This document shows positions 17,113-25,834 of a stretch of 64,000 nucleotides of DNA, in pieces. How positions within the stretch are numbered: the stretch's first letter is position 1; the number at the start of each line of letters is the position of its first letter. The translations under genes and the position numbers were made by a program. The notes beneath the pieces were generated by a model that did no database searches, was not told the origin of the DNA, and saw nothing but the letters and a program-made list of their open reading frames with translations. Origin of the DNA: Halobacteriales archaeon QS_9_68_17 (GTDB lineage: Archaea > Halobacteriota > Halobacteria > Halobacteriales > Natronoarchaeaceae); assembly GCA_003023565.1 (NCBI GenBank), contig PXSA01000002.1:47691-111690 (forward strand), given 5' to 3'.

Positions 17113-17925
17113 TCAGAGGCTCAACGCCGACCGGAGTCGGTTCAGCAGGCCACCCTGGAGTTCGAACACCGCCTTCATCTCCTCGTTCGTCAACTCGAAG
17201 TCGAAGACCGCCGCGTTCTCCCGGAGGTGTTCCTCGCTCGACGCCTTCGGGATCGCCGCGACGTTCTCCTGCTGGAGCAGCCACCGGAGCCCGACCTGCG
17301 ACGGGGTCCTGTCGTACCGCTCGCCGATCTCGGCGAGCGTGTCGTCGTCGACGACTTTGCCCTTCCCGAGCGGGCTGTAGGCCGTGAGGAGTACGTCCTC
17401 CTCGATACAGAACGAGACCAGGTCCGACTGCTCGTTGTAGGGATGATACTCCACCTGATCCGTGAGGATCGGCGTCGACGAGGCCGCTATCGCATCTTCC
17501 AGTTGCTCGACTGAGAAGTTGCTCACCCCGACGTGGTCGACGCTTCCCGACTCCTGCAGTTCGTTCATCGCGCCGAGCGTCTCCCCGACGGCAGCGTACG
17601 ACCGGGGCGCGTGGATCAACAGGAGGTCAACGTACTCCAGACCGAGGCGGTCGAGGCTGGCCTCGAACGAGCCGAACACGTCCTCGCGCGCGAGGTTCGA
17701 CGGGTGGACCTTCGTGACGAGGAACACGTCGTCGCGGTCGACATCGTGGTCGCGGATCGCCGCGCCGACCGCTGCCTCGTTCTCGTACATCTGCGCGGTG
17801 TCGACGTGTCTGTACCCCAGATCGAGCGCCGTCTCGACCGCGCGGCGACACTCCTCGCCTTCCATCCTTGCCGTGCCGAGGCCGAGCGCCGGGACCTCGA
17901 CCCCCTGTACGGTGACGGTTTCCAT
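17113..17925 (-). CDS. Aldo/keto reductase (AKR superfamily)
   Basis: A 270-residue TIM-barrel oxidoreductase. Seen: LGLGTARMEG, GYRHVDTAQMYENE, FLVTKVHPSNL, LLLIHAPRS, GVSNFSVEQL, QVEYHPYNEQ, AYSPLGKGK and IPKASSEEHLREN, so the Asp-Tyr-Lys-His catalytic tetrad and cofactor loop are intact. It is similar to, but clearly distinct from, the AKR near 9.4-10.2 kb. The C-terminal tail (LQGGLLNRLRSALSL) is longer than usual. The substrate is unknown. Confidence 0.88.
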   Translation of the reverse strand: METVTVQGVEVPALGLGTARMEGEECRRAVETALDLGYRHVDTAQMYENEAAVGAAIRDHDVDRDDVFLVTKVHPSNLAREDVFGSFEASLDRLGLEYVDLLLIHAPRSYAAVGETLGAMNELQESGSVDHVGVSNFSVEQLEDAIAASSTPILTDQVEYHPYNEQSDLVSFCIEEDVLLTAYSPLGKGKVVDDDTLAEIGERYDRTPSQVGLRWLLQQENVAAIPKASSEEHLRENAAVFDFELTNEEMKAVFELQGGLLNRLRSALSL

Positions 17926-17968
17926 GGACGGCGTACGGCCGCCACCGTAAAGAAAGCGGGCCGGTCAT

Positions 17969-18036
17969 AGGGACTGCTGTGCGTCAATTCGGTGACCGGT
18001 GTTGCCGAACACCGACAGCCAGTGACAGCAGTCCCT
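17969..18036. terminator. Long perfect inverted repeat directly after the mce stop codon
   Basis: Arms agggactgctgt (17969-17980) and acagcagtccct (18025-18036) pair perfectly over 12 bp. Inside them sits a second hairpin, cggtgtt/aacaccg. The right arm ends one base from the mce stop codon, so the structure would form at the 3' end of the mce transcript and could terminate it or block read-through into the aldo/keto reductase gene. Confidence 0.55.
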
Positions 18037-18037
18037 C

Positions 18038-18421
18038 TCAGTGCTCGACGAACTCGATGAGGACCCCGCCGGTCGACTTCGGATGCAGGAACGCGACGTC
18101 GTGACCCCACGCGCCCGGCCGCGGCTCCTCGTCGATCAGGTCGACGCCGTGGTCCCGCGCGGCGTCGAGCGCCGCCTCGATGTCGCCGGTCTCGACGGCG
18201 AGGTGGTGGATCCCGGGGCCGTTCCGGTCGAGGTAGTCCGCGACGGTGCCCTCGTCGGTCGGTTCCAGCAACTCGACGTAGCCGTTGCCGAAGTCGAGGA
18301 AGACGACGCGGAGGTCGTCCAGTTCCTCCTCGTGGGCGACCGGCGCGTCGAACAGGTCGGCATACAGGTCGGCGAGGCCGTCGGCGTCGTCGGTGGCGAT
18401 TCCGGCGTGGTCGAACTGCAT
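18038..18421 (-). CDS. mce: Methylmalonyl-CoA epimerase
   Basis: A 127-residue glyoxalase-fold enzyme that interconverts the (R) and (S) forms of methylmalonyl-CoA. Seen: two beta-alpha-beta repeats with metal-ligand candidates in FDHAGIA, VELLEP, IHHLAVE and VLIEFVEH, and PKSTGGVLIEF near the end, typical of the family. The start is taken at MQFDHAGIA; four more in-frame residues lie upstream. It precedes the mutase gene by 146 bp on the same strand in the order mutase then epimerase, so both serve propionyl-CoA conversion to succinyl-CoA. Confidence 0.9.
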   Translation of the reverse strand: MQFDHAGIATDDADGLADLYADLFDAPVAHEEELDDLRVVFLDFGNGYVELLEPTDEGTVADYLDRNGPGIHHLAVETGDIEAALDAARDHGVDLIDEEPRPGAWGHDVAFLHPKSTGGVLIEFVEH

Positions 18422-18567
18422 GTGCGAACCCACGGAAAGTAGCCACTAATAGGAAGCGAACAGGCGACGCATCCCAGCGCGCGACGGCGCGTCGCACAGT
18501 CGCCCGGACCGTCGCGCGACCGGTCTCAGGTCACGCCGACGGGTGGCCGCGGCACCGTATAAAAAGG

Positions 18568-20253
18568 TCAGCCCAGCGCGCTGCCGGGGTGGTACTCGCC
18601 GAACACATCCCGGAGGACGTTACAGACCTCGCCGACCGTCGCGTACGCCTTCACGGCGTCGACGATGTACGGCATCACGTTCTCGTCGCCCTCGGCGGCC
18701 TCGCGGAGGGCGGCGAGCGCGGCCTGCGCTTCCTCCTCGTCGCGGTCGGCCTTGACCGTCTCCAGTCGGTCGATCTGGCGGCGCTCGTCCTCCTCGGTGA
18801 CCTCCTGAACGTCCATCTCGGGGTCGTCGTCGGTCTCGAACTCGTTGACGCCGACGATGACCCGGTCGCCCTCCTCGATCCCCTGCTGTCGGTCGAAGGC
18901 GGTGTCCTGTATCCGGCGCTGGACCCACTGCTCCTCGACGGCGCGGAGCATCCCGCCTTTCTCGTCGACGGTGTCGATGAGGTCGAACGCCTCCGCCTCC
19001 AGTTCGTCGGTGAGGCTCTCGACGTAGTAACTGCCGGCGAGCGGGTCGATGGTGTCGGCCGCGCCGGACTCGTGTGCGAGGATCTGCTGGGTGCGGAGCG
19101 CGGTGCGGACGCTCTCTTCGGTCGGGAGCGCGAGCGCCTCGTCCTTGCCGTTGGTGTGGAGGCTCTGAGTGCCGCCGAGGACGGCGGCGAGCGCCTGATA
19201 GGAGACCCGGACGACGTTGTTCTCGATCTGCTGGGCGGTCAGGGTTGAGCCGGCGGTCTGGGTGTGGAACTTCAGCTGCTTCGACTTGGGGTTCTCCGCA
19301 TCGAAGCGCTCCTCCATGATCTGGGTCCACATCCGCCGGGCGGCGCGGAACTTCGCCACCTCTTCGAAGATGTTGTTGTGGGCGTTGAAAAAGAAGGATA
19401 GCTGGGGCGCGAACGAGTCGACGTCGAGGCCGGCGTCGATGGCCGCCTCGACGTACTCGATGCCGTTGCCGAGGGTAAAGGCGAGTTCCTGCGCGGCGGT
19501 CGACCCGGCCTCGCGGATGTGGTAGCCGGAGATGGAGATGGTGTTGAAGCTCGGCACCTCCCCGGCGCAGTACTCGAAGACGTCCGTGATGATCCGCATC
19601 GACGGCTCGGGCGGGTAGATGTAGGTGTTGCGCGCGATGTACTCCTTCAGGAGGTCGTTCTGGATGGTGCCGCGAAGCTCCTCGCGGTCGACGCCCTGCT
19701 TGTCGCCGACGGCGATGTACATCGCCAGCAGCACCGAGGCGGGCGCGTTGATCGTCATCGAGGTCGACACCTCGTCCAGGGGAATGCCGTCGAAGACGGT
19801 CTCCATGTCGTCCAGCGTGTCGATGGCGACGCCCGATTTCCCCACCTCGCCGGCGGCCATCGCGTCGTCGGAGTCGTACCCCATCTGCGTCGGGAGGTCG
19901 AACGCCATCGAGAGTCCGGTCTGTCCCTCGTCGAGCAGGTAGAGGAAGCGCTCGTTGGTCTCCTCGGGCGTCCCGAAGCCCGCGTACTGCCGCATCGTCC
20001 ACAGGCGGCCGCGGTACCCCGTCGAGTACACCCCGCGGGTGTACGGCTCGCGCCCAGGGAAACCGAGGTCCTCCTGATAGTCCACGTCGGCGACGTCGTC
20101 GGGCGTGTACAGCCGGTCGACCGTCCGGCCGCCCGTGTCGGTCTCGAACGCCTCTTTCCGTTCCCCGAACCGGTCCACGGTGGGTTCGACGTCCTCGCTC
20201 TCCCACTCGGCTTTCGTCTCGCGGATCTCCTCGAGCTCGTCCGGGTCGAACAT
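18568..20253 (-). CDS. mcmA: Methylmalonyl-CoA mutase, large catalytic subunit
   Basis: A 561-residue adenosylcobalamin-dependent mutase subunit. Seen: the N-terminal substrate-barrel signature ([57 protein letters not shown]), [15 protein letters not shown], and [15 protein letters not shown]. It ends near residue 560 without a B12-binding DxHxxG domain, as in haloarchaea where that domain is a separate small protein; none is visible in this window. It works with the adjacent epimerase in propionate and odd-chain metabolism. Confidence 0.93.
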   Translation of the reverse strand: MFDPDELEEIRETKAEWESEDVEPTVDRFGERKEAFETDTGGRTVDRLYTPDDVADVDYQEDLGFPGREPYTRGVYSTGYRGRLWTMRQYAGFGTPEETNERFLYLLDEGQTGLSMAFDLPTQMGYDSDDAMAAGEVGKSGVAIDTLDDMETVFDGIPLDEVSTSMTINAPASVLLAMYIAVGDKQGVDREELRGTIQNDLLKEYIARNTYIYPPEPSMRIITDVFEYCAGEVPSFNTISISGYHIREAGSTAAQELAFTLGNGIEYVEAAIDAGLDVDSFAPQLSFFFNAHNNIFEEVAKFRAARRMWTQIMEERFDAENPKSKQLKFHTQTAGSTLTAQQIENNVVRVSYQALAAVLGGTQSLHTNGKDEALALPTEESVRTALRTQQILAHESGAADTIDPLAGSYYVESLTDELEAEAFDLIDTVDEKGGMLRAVEEQWVQRRIQDTAFDRQQGIEEGDRVIVGVNEFETDDDPEMDVQEVTEEDERRQIDRLETVKADRDEEEAQAALAALREAAEGDENVMPYIVDAVKAYATVGEVCNVLRDVFGEYHPGSALG

Positions 20254-20381
20254 TATTTAAAAACAAGGATTCCCCGGGCCTTAATCCTTGACGAATCGCG
20301 CAACCGCGACGCTGCGGGACGCAGCGCCCCCGGGCGGGCGGCACCGGTCACTTTTTGCCGCCGTGGTGCCCACGTTCGAGT

Positions 20382-20630
20382 ATGCCGACGCCCTTCCCCG
20401 AAGACGAGCGGGACGATACCGACCGCCGTCGGGCGGCGCTGTACATCGCGCCGTTTCTGCTGCTCGGGATCGGGAACCTCCTGTTGATCCTGACCTGGGG
20501 CGTCAACCCTCTCTGGGGCTTCGCCATCCTCCCGCCGATCCTCTTTATCAGCGTCATCGGCTGGATCGCGTTCAAGGGCGGGTTCGCCCACGGCCGCGAC
20601 GACGGTCCCGAGGACGGCGTCGGGGAGTAG
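20382..20630 (+). CDS. Small two-helix membrane protein (DUF5822-like)
   Basis: An 82-residue protein: an acidic N-terminus (MPTPFPEDERDDTDRRRA), two membrane helices (LYIAPFLLLGIGNLLLIL and FAILPPILFISVIGWIAF) and an acidic tail. The ATG at 20382 is preferred over an upstream in-frame ATG because it begins the acidic domain. It resembles a small conserved haloarchaeal membrane family; the DUF number is from memory. Function unknown. Confidence 0.65.
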   Translation: MPTPFPEDERDDTDRRRAALYIAPFLLLGIGNLLLILTWGVNPLWGFAILPPILFISVIGWIAFKGGFAHGRDDGPEDGVGE

Positions 20631-20651
20631 CGGAACCGCGGCCAACCGACC

Positions 20652-21230
20652 TCAGCGGCCCGTATCGTACTTGTACGACGCGCTGTCGGGGTCGATCCCG
20701 AAGTCTTCGGCGGACTCTTCGGGTTCCTCGTCGTCGCCGGACTCGGCGCGTTTGAACGCCTCGCGGAAGCGGGCGAGCATGACGAACTCCGAGACCGAAA
20801 GCACCATCGAGACCGCTTCCGGGGAGACGTTCTCGCGCTTCTCGGTCAGGCGGCCCTGCAGGACATCGGGGAGTTCGTCCTCGGCGATGCGTTCGAAGCC
20901 GAACCGCGCGAGATAACTCGGCTCGTCGACCAACGCGTACACGAACGAGAACCCCTCGTCGCGCGCGTGTTCGATCAGCCGCTCGATGACGTGCGCGCCG
21001 ACGCCCTGCCCGCGCCACTCGGGGAGGACGCCGATGCTCGTGAGTTCGCAGACGTCGTCGCCGTCGACCTTGTGGATCCGGATCCGGCCGAACCCGGCTT
21101 TCTCTCCCGTCTGCTCGTCGAGGGCGATGACGTAGTCGCGCGAACGGAACGCTGTCTCGTCCAGTTCCATCTCCTCGATGTGGTCCAGCAACCAGACTTC
21201 CTCCCGGTTTTTCGCGTCCCGAACGTACAT
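20652..21230 (-). CDS. GNAT-family N-acetyltransferase
   Basis: A 192-residue protein with the GNAT acetyl-CoA binding core: ELTSIGVLPEWRGQGVGAHVIERL around residues 67-90 carries the Q/RxxGxG/A loop, and ALVDEPSYLARFGFERI matches the C-terminal strand-helix. The C-terminal ~60 residues are an added acidic helical tail ending in DSASYKYDTGR. Substrate unknown. It is divergent from the acyl-CoA synthetase. Confidence 0.8.
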   Translation of the reverse strand: MYVRDAKNREEVWLLDHIEEMELDETAFRSRDYVIALDEQTGEKAGFGRIRIHKVDGDDVCELTSIGVLPEWRGQGVGAHVIERLIEHARDEGFSFVYALVDEPSYLARFGFERIAEDELPDVLQGRLTEKRENVSPEAVSMVLSVSEFVMLARFREAFKRAESGDDEEPEESAEDFGIDPDSASYKYDTGR

Positions 21231-21402
21231 ATCGGGACCTTCGCTCCGAGGGGCAAAAAGGATTTGCGGGAGCGGGGACCGTCAGGCGGTCGAGGGGCGG
21301 TCGTTCCGCTTTTCCACGCGACCCGGCGAGAGACACGCGGACGCGCGACAGAGGAACCTCGGGAAAATACTTTGCAGATGCCGTGAAATTTGCACGATAG
21401 GT

Positions 21403-23520
21403 ATGGTCACGGAGTCCTTGGCGGAGATAGACGAGGTGGTCCACGAACCGTCCCGAGCGTTCGTCGAGTCGACGAACGTGTACGAGTTCATGCAGACGCA
21501 TGGTATCGAGGACTACGAGGAACTGATCGAACGAACGACTGGCGAGGTGGAGGGCGTCGAGCAGTCCGGCGTCGACTGGTTCTGGGACGAGGTCGTCGAC
21601 TACCTCGACATCGAGTTCTACGAGGAGTACGACGAGGTCCGGGACGATTCCGAGGGACCGCAGTTCACCGACTGGTACCCCGGCGGGACGATCAACCTCG
21701 CCCACAACGTCTTGGACCGCCACGCCGCGGTCGACGTGGAAACCCGCAACAAGGTCGCCTGCATCTGGGAGGGCGAGGGCGGCGTCTCCGCGAGCGGTGC
21801 GAACGAAGGCTCGTCAGAGCGAAGCTCTGACGGTGAGATCCGCAGGGTCACCTATCACGAACTCCAGCGGCAGGCGAACAAGGTGGCGAACTACCTCGAC
21901 GCCCGCGGGATCGGCACGGGCGACACGGTCGGCCTGTACATGCCGATGGTGCCCGAGGTCATCGCGATCCTCTACGGCTGTTTCAAGGCCGGAGCGATCG
22001 CGGTGCCGGTCTTCTCCGGGTTCGGCGTCGACGCGACGGCGACCCGCATCGCGGACAGCGAGTGCTCCGTCCTCTTTACCGGCGACGGCTTCTACCGCCG
22101 CGGCGACCCGGTCACGCTGAAAGCAACGGCCGACGAGGCCATCGAGGAGGCGGGCCACGTCGAACACACCGTCGTCTACGACCGCCTCGGCGCGAGCGAA
22201 GCGGGCGGCGACGTGGAGATACCGTGGACCGACGACCGCGACGAGTGGTGGGCCGACGCCGTCGAGACCCGGGACGACGTGTTCCAGACGAAGGAACTGC
22301 CGGCCGACCAGGAGTCGATGCTGCTGTACTCGTCGGGAACGACCGGCAAGCCGAAGGGGATCGTCCACACCCACGCCGGCGTACAGGTGCAGTGCGCGAA
22401 GGAACTGCACTTCGGGTTCGACCTCAAGCCGGCGGACCGCTTTTTTTGGGTCAGCGACATCGGCTGGATGATGGGACCGTGGACGCTCATCGGCACCCAC
22501 ACCTTCGGCGGCACCGTCGTCATGTACGAGGGCGCGCCCGACTACCCGCAACCGGACCGCTTCTGGGAGATGATCGACCGCCACGGCATCACCCAGTTCG
22601 GTATCTCCCCGACGGCGATCCGGGCGCTCCGGAAACAGGGCGAGCGTCGGACTGCGTCCGACGAGCCGTCCGGCTCCGGCAGAGCCGGAGACGACGAGTG
22701 GGTCGAGGGCCACGACCTCTCCAGCCTGCGGATCCTCGGGTCGACCGGCGAGCCGTGGGACCCCGAGTCCTGGCAGTGGTTCTACGAGAACGTCGGCAAC
22801 GAGCGCGCGCCGATCGTCAACATCTCCGGCGGCACGGAGATCTGTGGCTGTTTCCTCATGCCGATGCCCATCCAAGACCTCAAGCCCTGCACGCTTGGCG
22901 GGCCGGGGCTGGGCATGGACATCGACATCGTGAACCGCGACGGGGAGTCGGTCGCCGACACGCACGAGCGCGGGTTCCTCGTCGCCCGGGACTCCTGCCC
23001 GAGCATGACAAAGAGCCTCTGGAGCGGCGACGAGCGCTATCTGGAGGAGTACTGGTCGACGTGGGAGGACCGCTGGGACCACGGCGACTGGGCGCAGCAG
23101 GACGAGGACGGCTTCTGGTTCCTCCACGGCCGCGCAGACGACGCGCTCAACGTCGCCGGGCGGAAAGTGGGACCGGCGGAGGTCGAGGGGGCGCTCATCG
23201 AGCACCCGGACGCGAACCAGGCGGCCGCCATCGGCGCGCCGGACGACACCACCGGCACCGCCGTCGTCGCCTACGTTGTCACCGAGGACGGCGTCGACGA
23301 GACCGACGACCTCCGTGCGGCCCTGCGCGAGCAGGTCGGCGAGGAACTCGGCAAGCCGTTCCGGCCGCGGGAGGTGCTGTTCGTCGACGAGTTCCCGAAG
23401 ACCCAGTCCGGGAAGATCATCCGCCGCGCGATACAGGCGACCTACACCGGCGAGGACCTCGGCGACATGAGCAGCATCGAGAACCCCGACGCCTTAGACG
23501 AGATCGACGCGGCGCGGTAG
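21403..23520 (+). CDS. AMP-forming acyl-CoA (acetyl/propionyl-type) synthetase with palindrome insertions
   Basis: A 705-residue adenylate-forming enzyme that activates a short carboxylic acid to its CoA thioester. Seen: the N-terminal ACS block (WYPGGTINLAHNVLDRH), the P-loop YSSGTTGKPKGIVHTHAG, the adenine-binding NISGGTEICG, the hinge HGRADDALNVAGRKVGPAEVE and the catalytic lysine in FPKTQSGKIIRR. Two hydrophilic inserts (around NEGSSERSSDGE and ERRTASDEPSGSGRAGDDE) are encoded by palindromic DNA and look like in-frame insertions in surface loops. The nearby mutase, SDR and AtoE genes fit short-chain acid use. Confidence 0.88.
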   Translation: MVTESLAEIDEVVHEPSRAFVESTNVYEFMQTHGIEDYEELIERTTGEVEGVEQSGVDWFWDEVVDYLDIEFYEEYDEVRDDSEGPQFTDWYPGGTINLAHNVLDRHAAVDVETRNKVACIWEGEGGVSASGANEGSSERSSDGEIRRVTYHELQRQANKVANYLDARGIGTGDTVGLYMPMVPEVIAILYGCFKAGAIAVPVFSGFGVDATATRIADSECSVLFTGDGFYRRGDPVTLKATADEAIEEAGHVEHTVVYDRLGASEAGGDVEIPWTDDRDEWWADAVETRDDVFQTKELPADQESMLLYSSGTTGKPKGIVHTHAGVQVQCAKELHFGFDLKPADRFFWVSDIGWMMGPWTLIGTHTFGGTVVMYEGAPDYPQPDRFWEMIDRHGITQFGISPTAIRALRKQGERRTASDEPSGSGRAGDDEWVEGHDLSSLRILGSTGEPWDPESWQWFYENVGNERAPIVNISGGTEICGCFLMPMPIQDLKPCTLGGPGLGMDIDIVNRDGESVADTHERGFLVARDSCPSMTKSLWSGDERYLEEYWSTWEDRWDHGDWAQQDEDGFWFLHGRADDALNVAGRKVGPAEVEGALIEHPDANQAAAIGAPDDTTGTAVVAYVVTEDGVDETDDLRAALREQVGEELGKPFRPREVLFVDEFPKTQSGKIIRRAIQATYTGEDLGDMSSIENPDALDEIDAAR
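21812..21832. repeat. In-frame palindrome in the acyl-CoA synthetase gene (insert 1)
   Basis: Arms cgtcagag (21812-21819) and ctctgacg (21825-21832) pair perfectly around the 5-nt loop cgaag. It encodes serine- and glutamate-rich residues between two conserved blocks of the enzyme. Confidence 0.75.
22645..22689. repeat. Two in-frame palindromes in the acyl-CoA synthetase gene (insert 2)
   Basis: First hairpin: cgtcgga/tccgacg around ctgcg (22645-22663). Second: tccggctc/gagccgga around cggca (22669-22689). Both have 5-nt loops and lie in a linker between conserved segments. Confidence 0.75.
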
Positions 23521-23603
23521 CGGGGAGTCGCGTCGTTTCCGCGGACGCCGGTTAACACGGTTCCCGACCGCGCCTGCCGGTTTTCGGGCCGCCTGTCGGG
23601 GTT

Positions 23604-23620
23604 TACACATCAACCGCCAG
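23604..23620 (+). promoter_or_regulatory. Promoter-region motif shared with the SDR gene
   Basis: The segment tacacatcaaccgccag, about 100 bp before the liv operon, matches tacatatcaacctccgg before the SDR gene (28649-28665) at 14 of 17 positions. Either a shared operator or a promoter core; co-regulation is inferred. Confidence 0.35.
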
Positions 23621-23663
23621 TTATTCTGGTCTGTGATGCCTCCCTCTAGGTGTGACAGCGAGT

Positions 23664-23696
23664 CTCACGCCATCTCGACGCATGCCACGGCGTGAG
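23664..23696. promoter_or_regulatory. Hairpin in the liv operon leader region
   Basis: Arms ctcacgcc (23664-23671) and ggcgtgag (23689-23696) are perfectly complementary across a 17-nt loop and lie 26 bp before the substrate-binding protein start codon. It could be an operator or a leader structure. Confidence 0.4.
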
Positions 23697-23721
23697 CCTC
23701 CGTCGAGGCGTCACTGCAACC

Positions 23722-25053
23722 ATGACACGAGATCCGACGGCGGACGAACGGGCGAACGGGGTCAAGCGACGAACGATGATGGCGGCGGTCGGTGGGACGG
23801 CCGTCACCGCGGCGCTGGCGGGGTGTAGTACGCTGCTCGGCGGCGACGAAGACGAGGAGGGGTCCGTCGAGGTGCCGGACGAACCGGTGCAGGCGGGCCT
23901 CCAGACGTTCACTGAGGGCGCGGCGGCCGTCCTCGGCCTGCAGGCGCAGTACGGGGCCGAACTCGCCGTCCAGCGCGTCAACGACGCCGGCGGCATCGCC
24001 GGCCGGGAGATGGAACTGGACACCGTCCACGAGGCCGACGCGCACGTCGAGAACTACCGGCAGTTCGTCGACGAGGGGAAAGACGTCACCTTCGGGCCGA
24101 TCTCGAGCGGCGGCCACGCCGCGATGGCCCCGGAGGTCGAGGCGCAGGAGGTGGTCAACGTCGGCACCGACGGCACCGTCACGACGTTGTACGAGGAGAC
24201 GGTCTCCGACCCGACGTACTCCTTCCGCTTCCAGAACTACGACGTGATGGAGTGCGTGACTGCGGCGCGGGAAGCGGTGTCGCGACTCGGTGCGGACGAC
24301 ATCGACACCATCGCGGGGATCAACCCGAACTACGCGTTCGGGCAGGACGAGTGGAAGTTCTTCCAACTCGCCATCGACAGCCTCACGGATGGCGTCGAAG
24401 TCGTGTACGAGGGGTTCCCGGAACTGGGGGCCAGCGACATGTCGACACACATTACCGAGGTGAACAACGAGGAACCGGACGTCACCTTCTCCAGCATGTG
24501 GGGCGGCGACGTGACGACGCTGATGAATCAGGCGGCGGCGAACAACATGTTCGACAACACCCAGCTCGTCGGCACCATCCTCTACAGCGCGGTCGACGAA
24601 CTCGACAGGGACGTGGTCGAGCAGGCCGAGGCCTTCTCCGGGTCGCGAAACTGGTACTGGGGCTTCCCGGAGCCGGGTCGATGGGAGCCGAACCAGAGCG
24701 TGTTTCAGGCGGCGCGAGACCAGTGGGACATCGTCCCGACCGCGCACTTCATGAGCGGCTACGGCGCGGTCACGGCGTGGGCGACCGCGGTCGACAAGCT
24801 CGTACGGATCGTCGACGGGTGGCCGTCGCAGGGCCAGATAGCCGCCGCGCTCGAAGGCCACGGCTTCTACACGCCCGCGGGCTATCACGTGATAGGACAG
24901 GACCATCAGGGCAAGTCCAGCGCCTGCTCCGGGCGGATGACCTGGTCCGAGGACGTCGGCGCGGCGGTGCTCGACGACGTGAACGTCTTCGCCCCGCAGG
25001 AGGTGTCCCCGCCGCCCGGAACGACCGCGGAAGAGTGGGTCGATAGCTGGTGA
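23722..25053 (+). CDS. livJ: Liv-type ABC transporter substrate-binding lipoprotein
   Basis: A 443-residue secreted receptor. A Tat-like signal (KRRTMMAAVGGTAVTAALAGC, lipobox Cys near residue 35) anchors it outside the cell. The mature part is a type I periplasmic-binding fold: QTFTEGAAAVLGLQAQYGAE, NDAGGIAGREMELD, FGPISSGGHAAMAPE, GINPNYAFGQDEWKFF. Such HAAT-family receptors bind branched-chain amino acids, amides, urea or hydroxyacids. The four downstream genes complete the transporter with 34-bp spacing or 4-bp overlaps. The local context suggests an organic acid or amino acid substrate, not determined. Confidence 0.87.
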   Translation: MTRDPTADERANGVKRRTMMAAVGGTAVTAALAGCSTLLGGDEDEEGSVEVPDEPVQAGLQTFTEGAAAVLGLQAQYGAELAVQRVNDAGGIAGREMELDTVHEADAHVENYRQFVDEGKDVTFGPISSGGHAAMAPEVEAQEVVNVGTDGTVTTLYEETVSDPTYSFRFQNYDVMECVTAAREAVSRLGADDIDTIAGINPNYAFGQDEWKFFQLAIDSLTDGVEVVYEGFPELGASDMSTHITEVNNEEPDVTFSSMWGGDVTTLMNQAAANNMFDNTQLVGTILYSAVDELDRDVVEQAEAFSGSRNWYWGFPEPGRWEPNQSVFQAARDQWDIVPTAHFMSGYGAVTAWATAVDKLVRIVDGWPSQGQIAAALEGHGFYTPAGYHVIGQDHQGKSSACSGRMTWSEDVGAAVLDDVNVFAPQEVSPPPGTTAEEWVDSW

Positions 25054-25087
25054 GCGACCGAACACGGCGGCACTCGAACTCTCAACT

Positions 25088-25834
25088 ATGGCGATAGAAC
25101 TCACGAACTTCGTAACGCACACGCTGAACGGCCTCCAGTACGGGTTCATCCTGTTCCTGATAGCCTCGGGGCTGACCGTCATCCTCGGGATCCTCGACGT
25201 GTTGAACCTCGCGCACGGCGAACTGTTCGCGCTCGGCGCGTACGTGGCGTTCTCCGTGTTCGGCTACCTCGTCGGGGCGCTGTCGGACCCGACGGGCGCG
25301 GCCGAACTCGCGCTGTTCGTCGCGCTCACGCTCCTCCCGCTGTACGACCGCGACGAGGTGTACCAGCTGGTGCTCACCTTCGGGCTGTTGCTGGTCATTA
25401 TCGACCTAAACAAGTACGTCTGGGGGCCGACGCCCGTCGGCGTGCAGTCGATCTACAGTACGATCAACCGGGTCCCGGCGGCGGAGTTCGTCGGGCTGAA
25501 CTTCCCGACGTACAAGCTACTGATCATCGCCGTCGGTGCGGCGGTCGTCGTCGGCCTGTTCTGGTTCTTCAACCGGACGAAGACGGGCCGGATCATCCGC
25601 GCGACCGCCATCGACCGCGAGATGGCGACCGCGATCGGTGCCAGCCCCGACCGGACGTTCACGCTGGTGTTCGCGCTCGGCGCGTTCGTCGGCGCGCTGC
25701 TGGTCGGCGTGCTCAGCCGCTGGGCGATCTGGCAGTACCCGGCCGCCGAACTCGCCGCGCCGTTCGCGATCATGGCGGTCGTCCTGCTGGTCAAGCCCGA
25801 GGGGCTGTTCGGGACGTGGGGTGAGACGGGGTGA
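25088..25834 (+). CDS. livH: LivH-type ABC permease with apparent internal deletions
   Basis: A 248-residue permease, shorter than the ~290-310 residues usual for LivH. The N-terminus (TLNGLQYGFILFLIASGLTV, NLAHGELFALGAYV) and middle (PLYDRDEVYQLVLTFGLLLV, RTKTGRIIRATAIDREMA) are normal. About 20-25 residues seem missing before PLYDRDE, and about 45 between FTLVFALGAF and VGALLVGVL, which removes the conserved glycine-rich loop of this family (GGxGS type). Both losses are in frame, so translation is intact but coupling to the ATPases may be impaired. Its TGA overlaps the livM GTG start. Confidence 0.8.
   Translation: MAIELTNFVTHTLNGLQYGFILFLIASGLTVILGILDVLNLAHGELFALGAYVAFSVFGYLVGALSDPTGAAELALFVALTLLPLYDRDEVYQLVLTFGLLLVIIDLNKYVWGPTPVGVQSIYSTINRVPAAEFVGLNFPTYKLLIIAVGAAVVVGLFWFFNRTKTGRIIRATAIDREMATAIGASPDRTFTLVFALGAFVGALLVGVLSRWAIWQYPAAELAAPFAIMAVVLLVKPEGLFGTWGETG

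Noticed and set aside
17969..18036. Terminal inverted repeats of an insertion sequence
   Set aside because: Only 68 bp span, no transposase, no target-site duplication visible.
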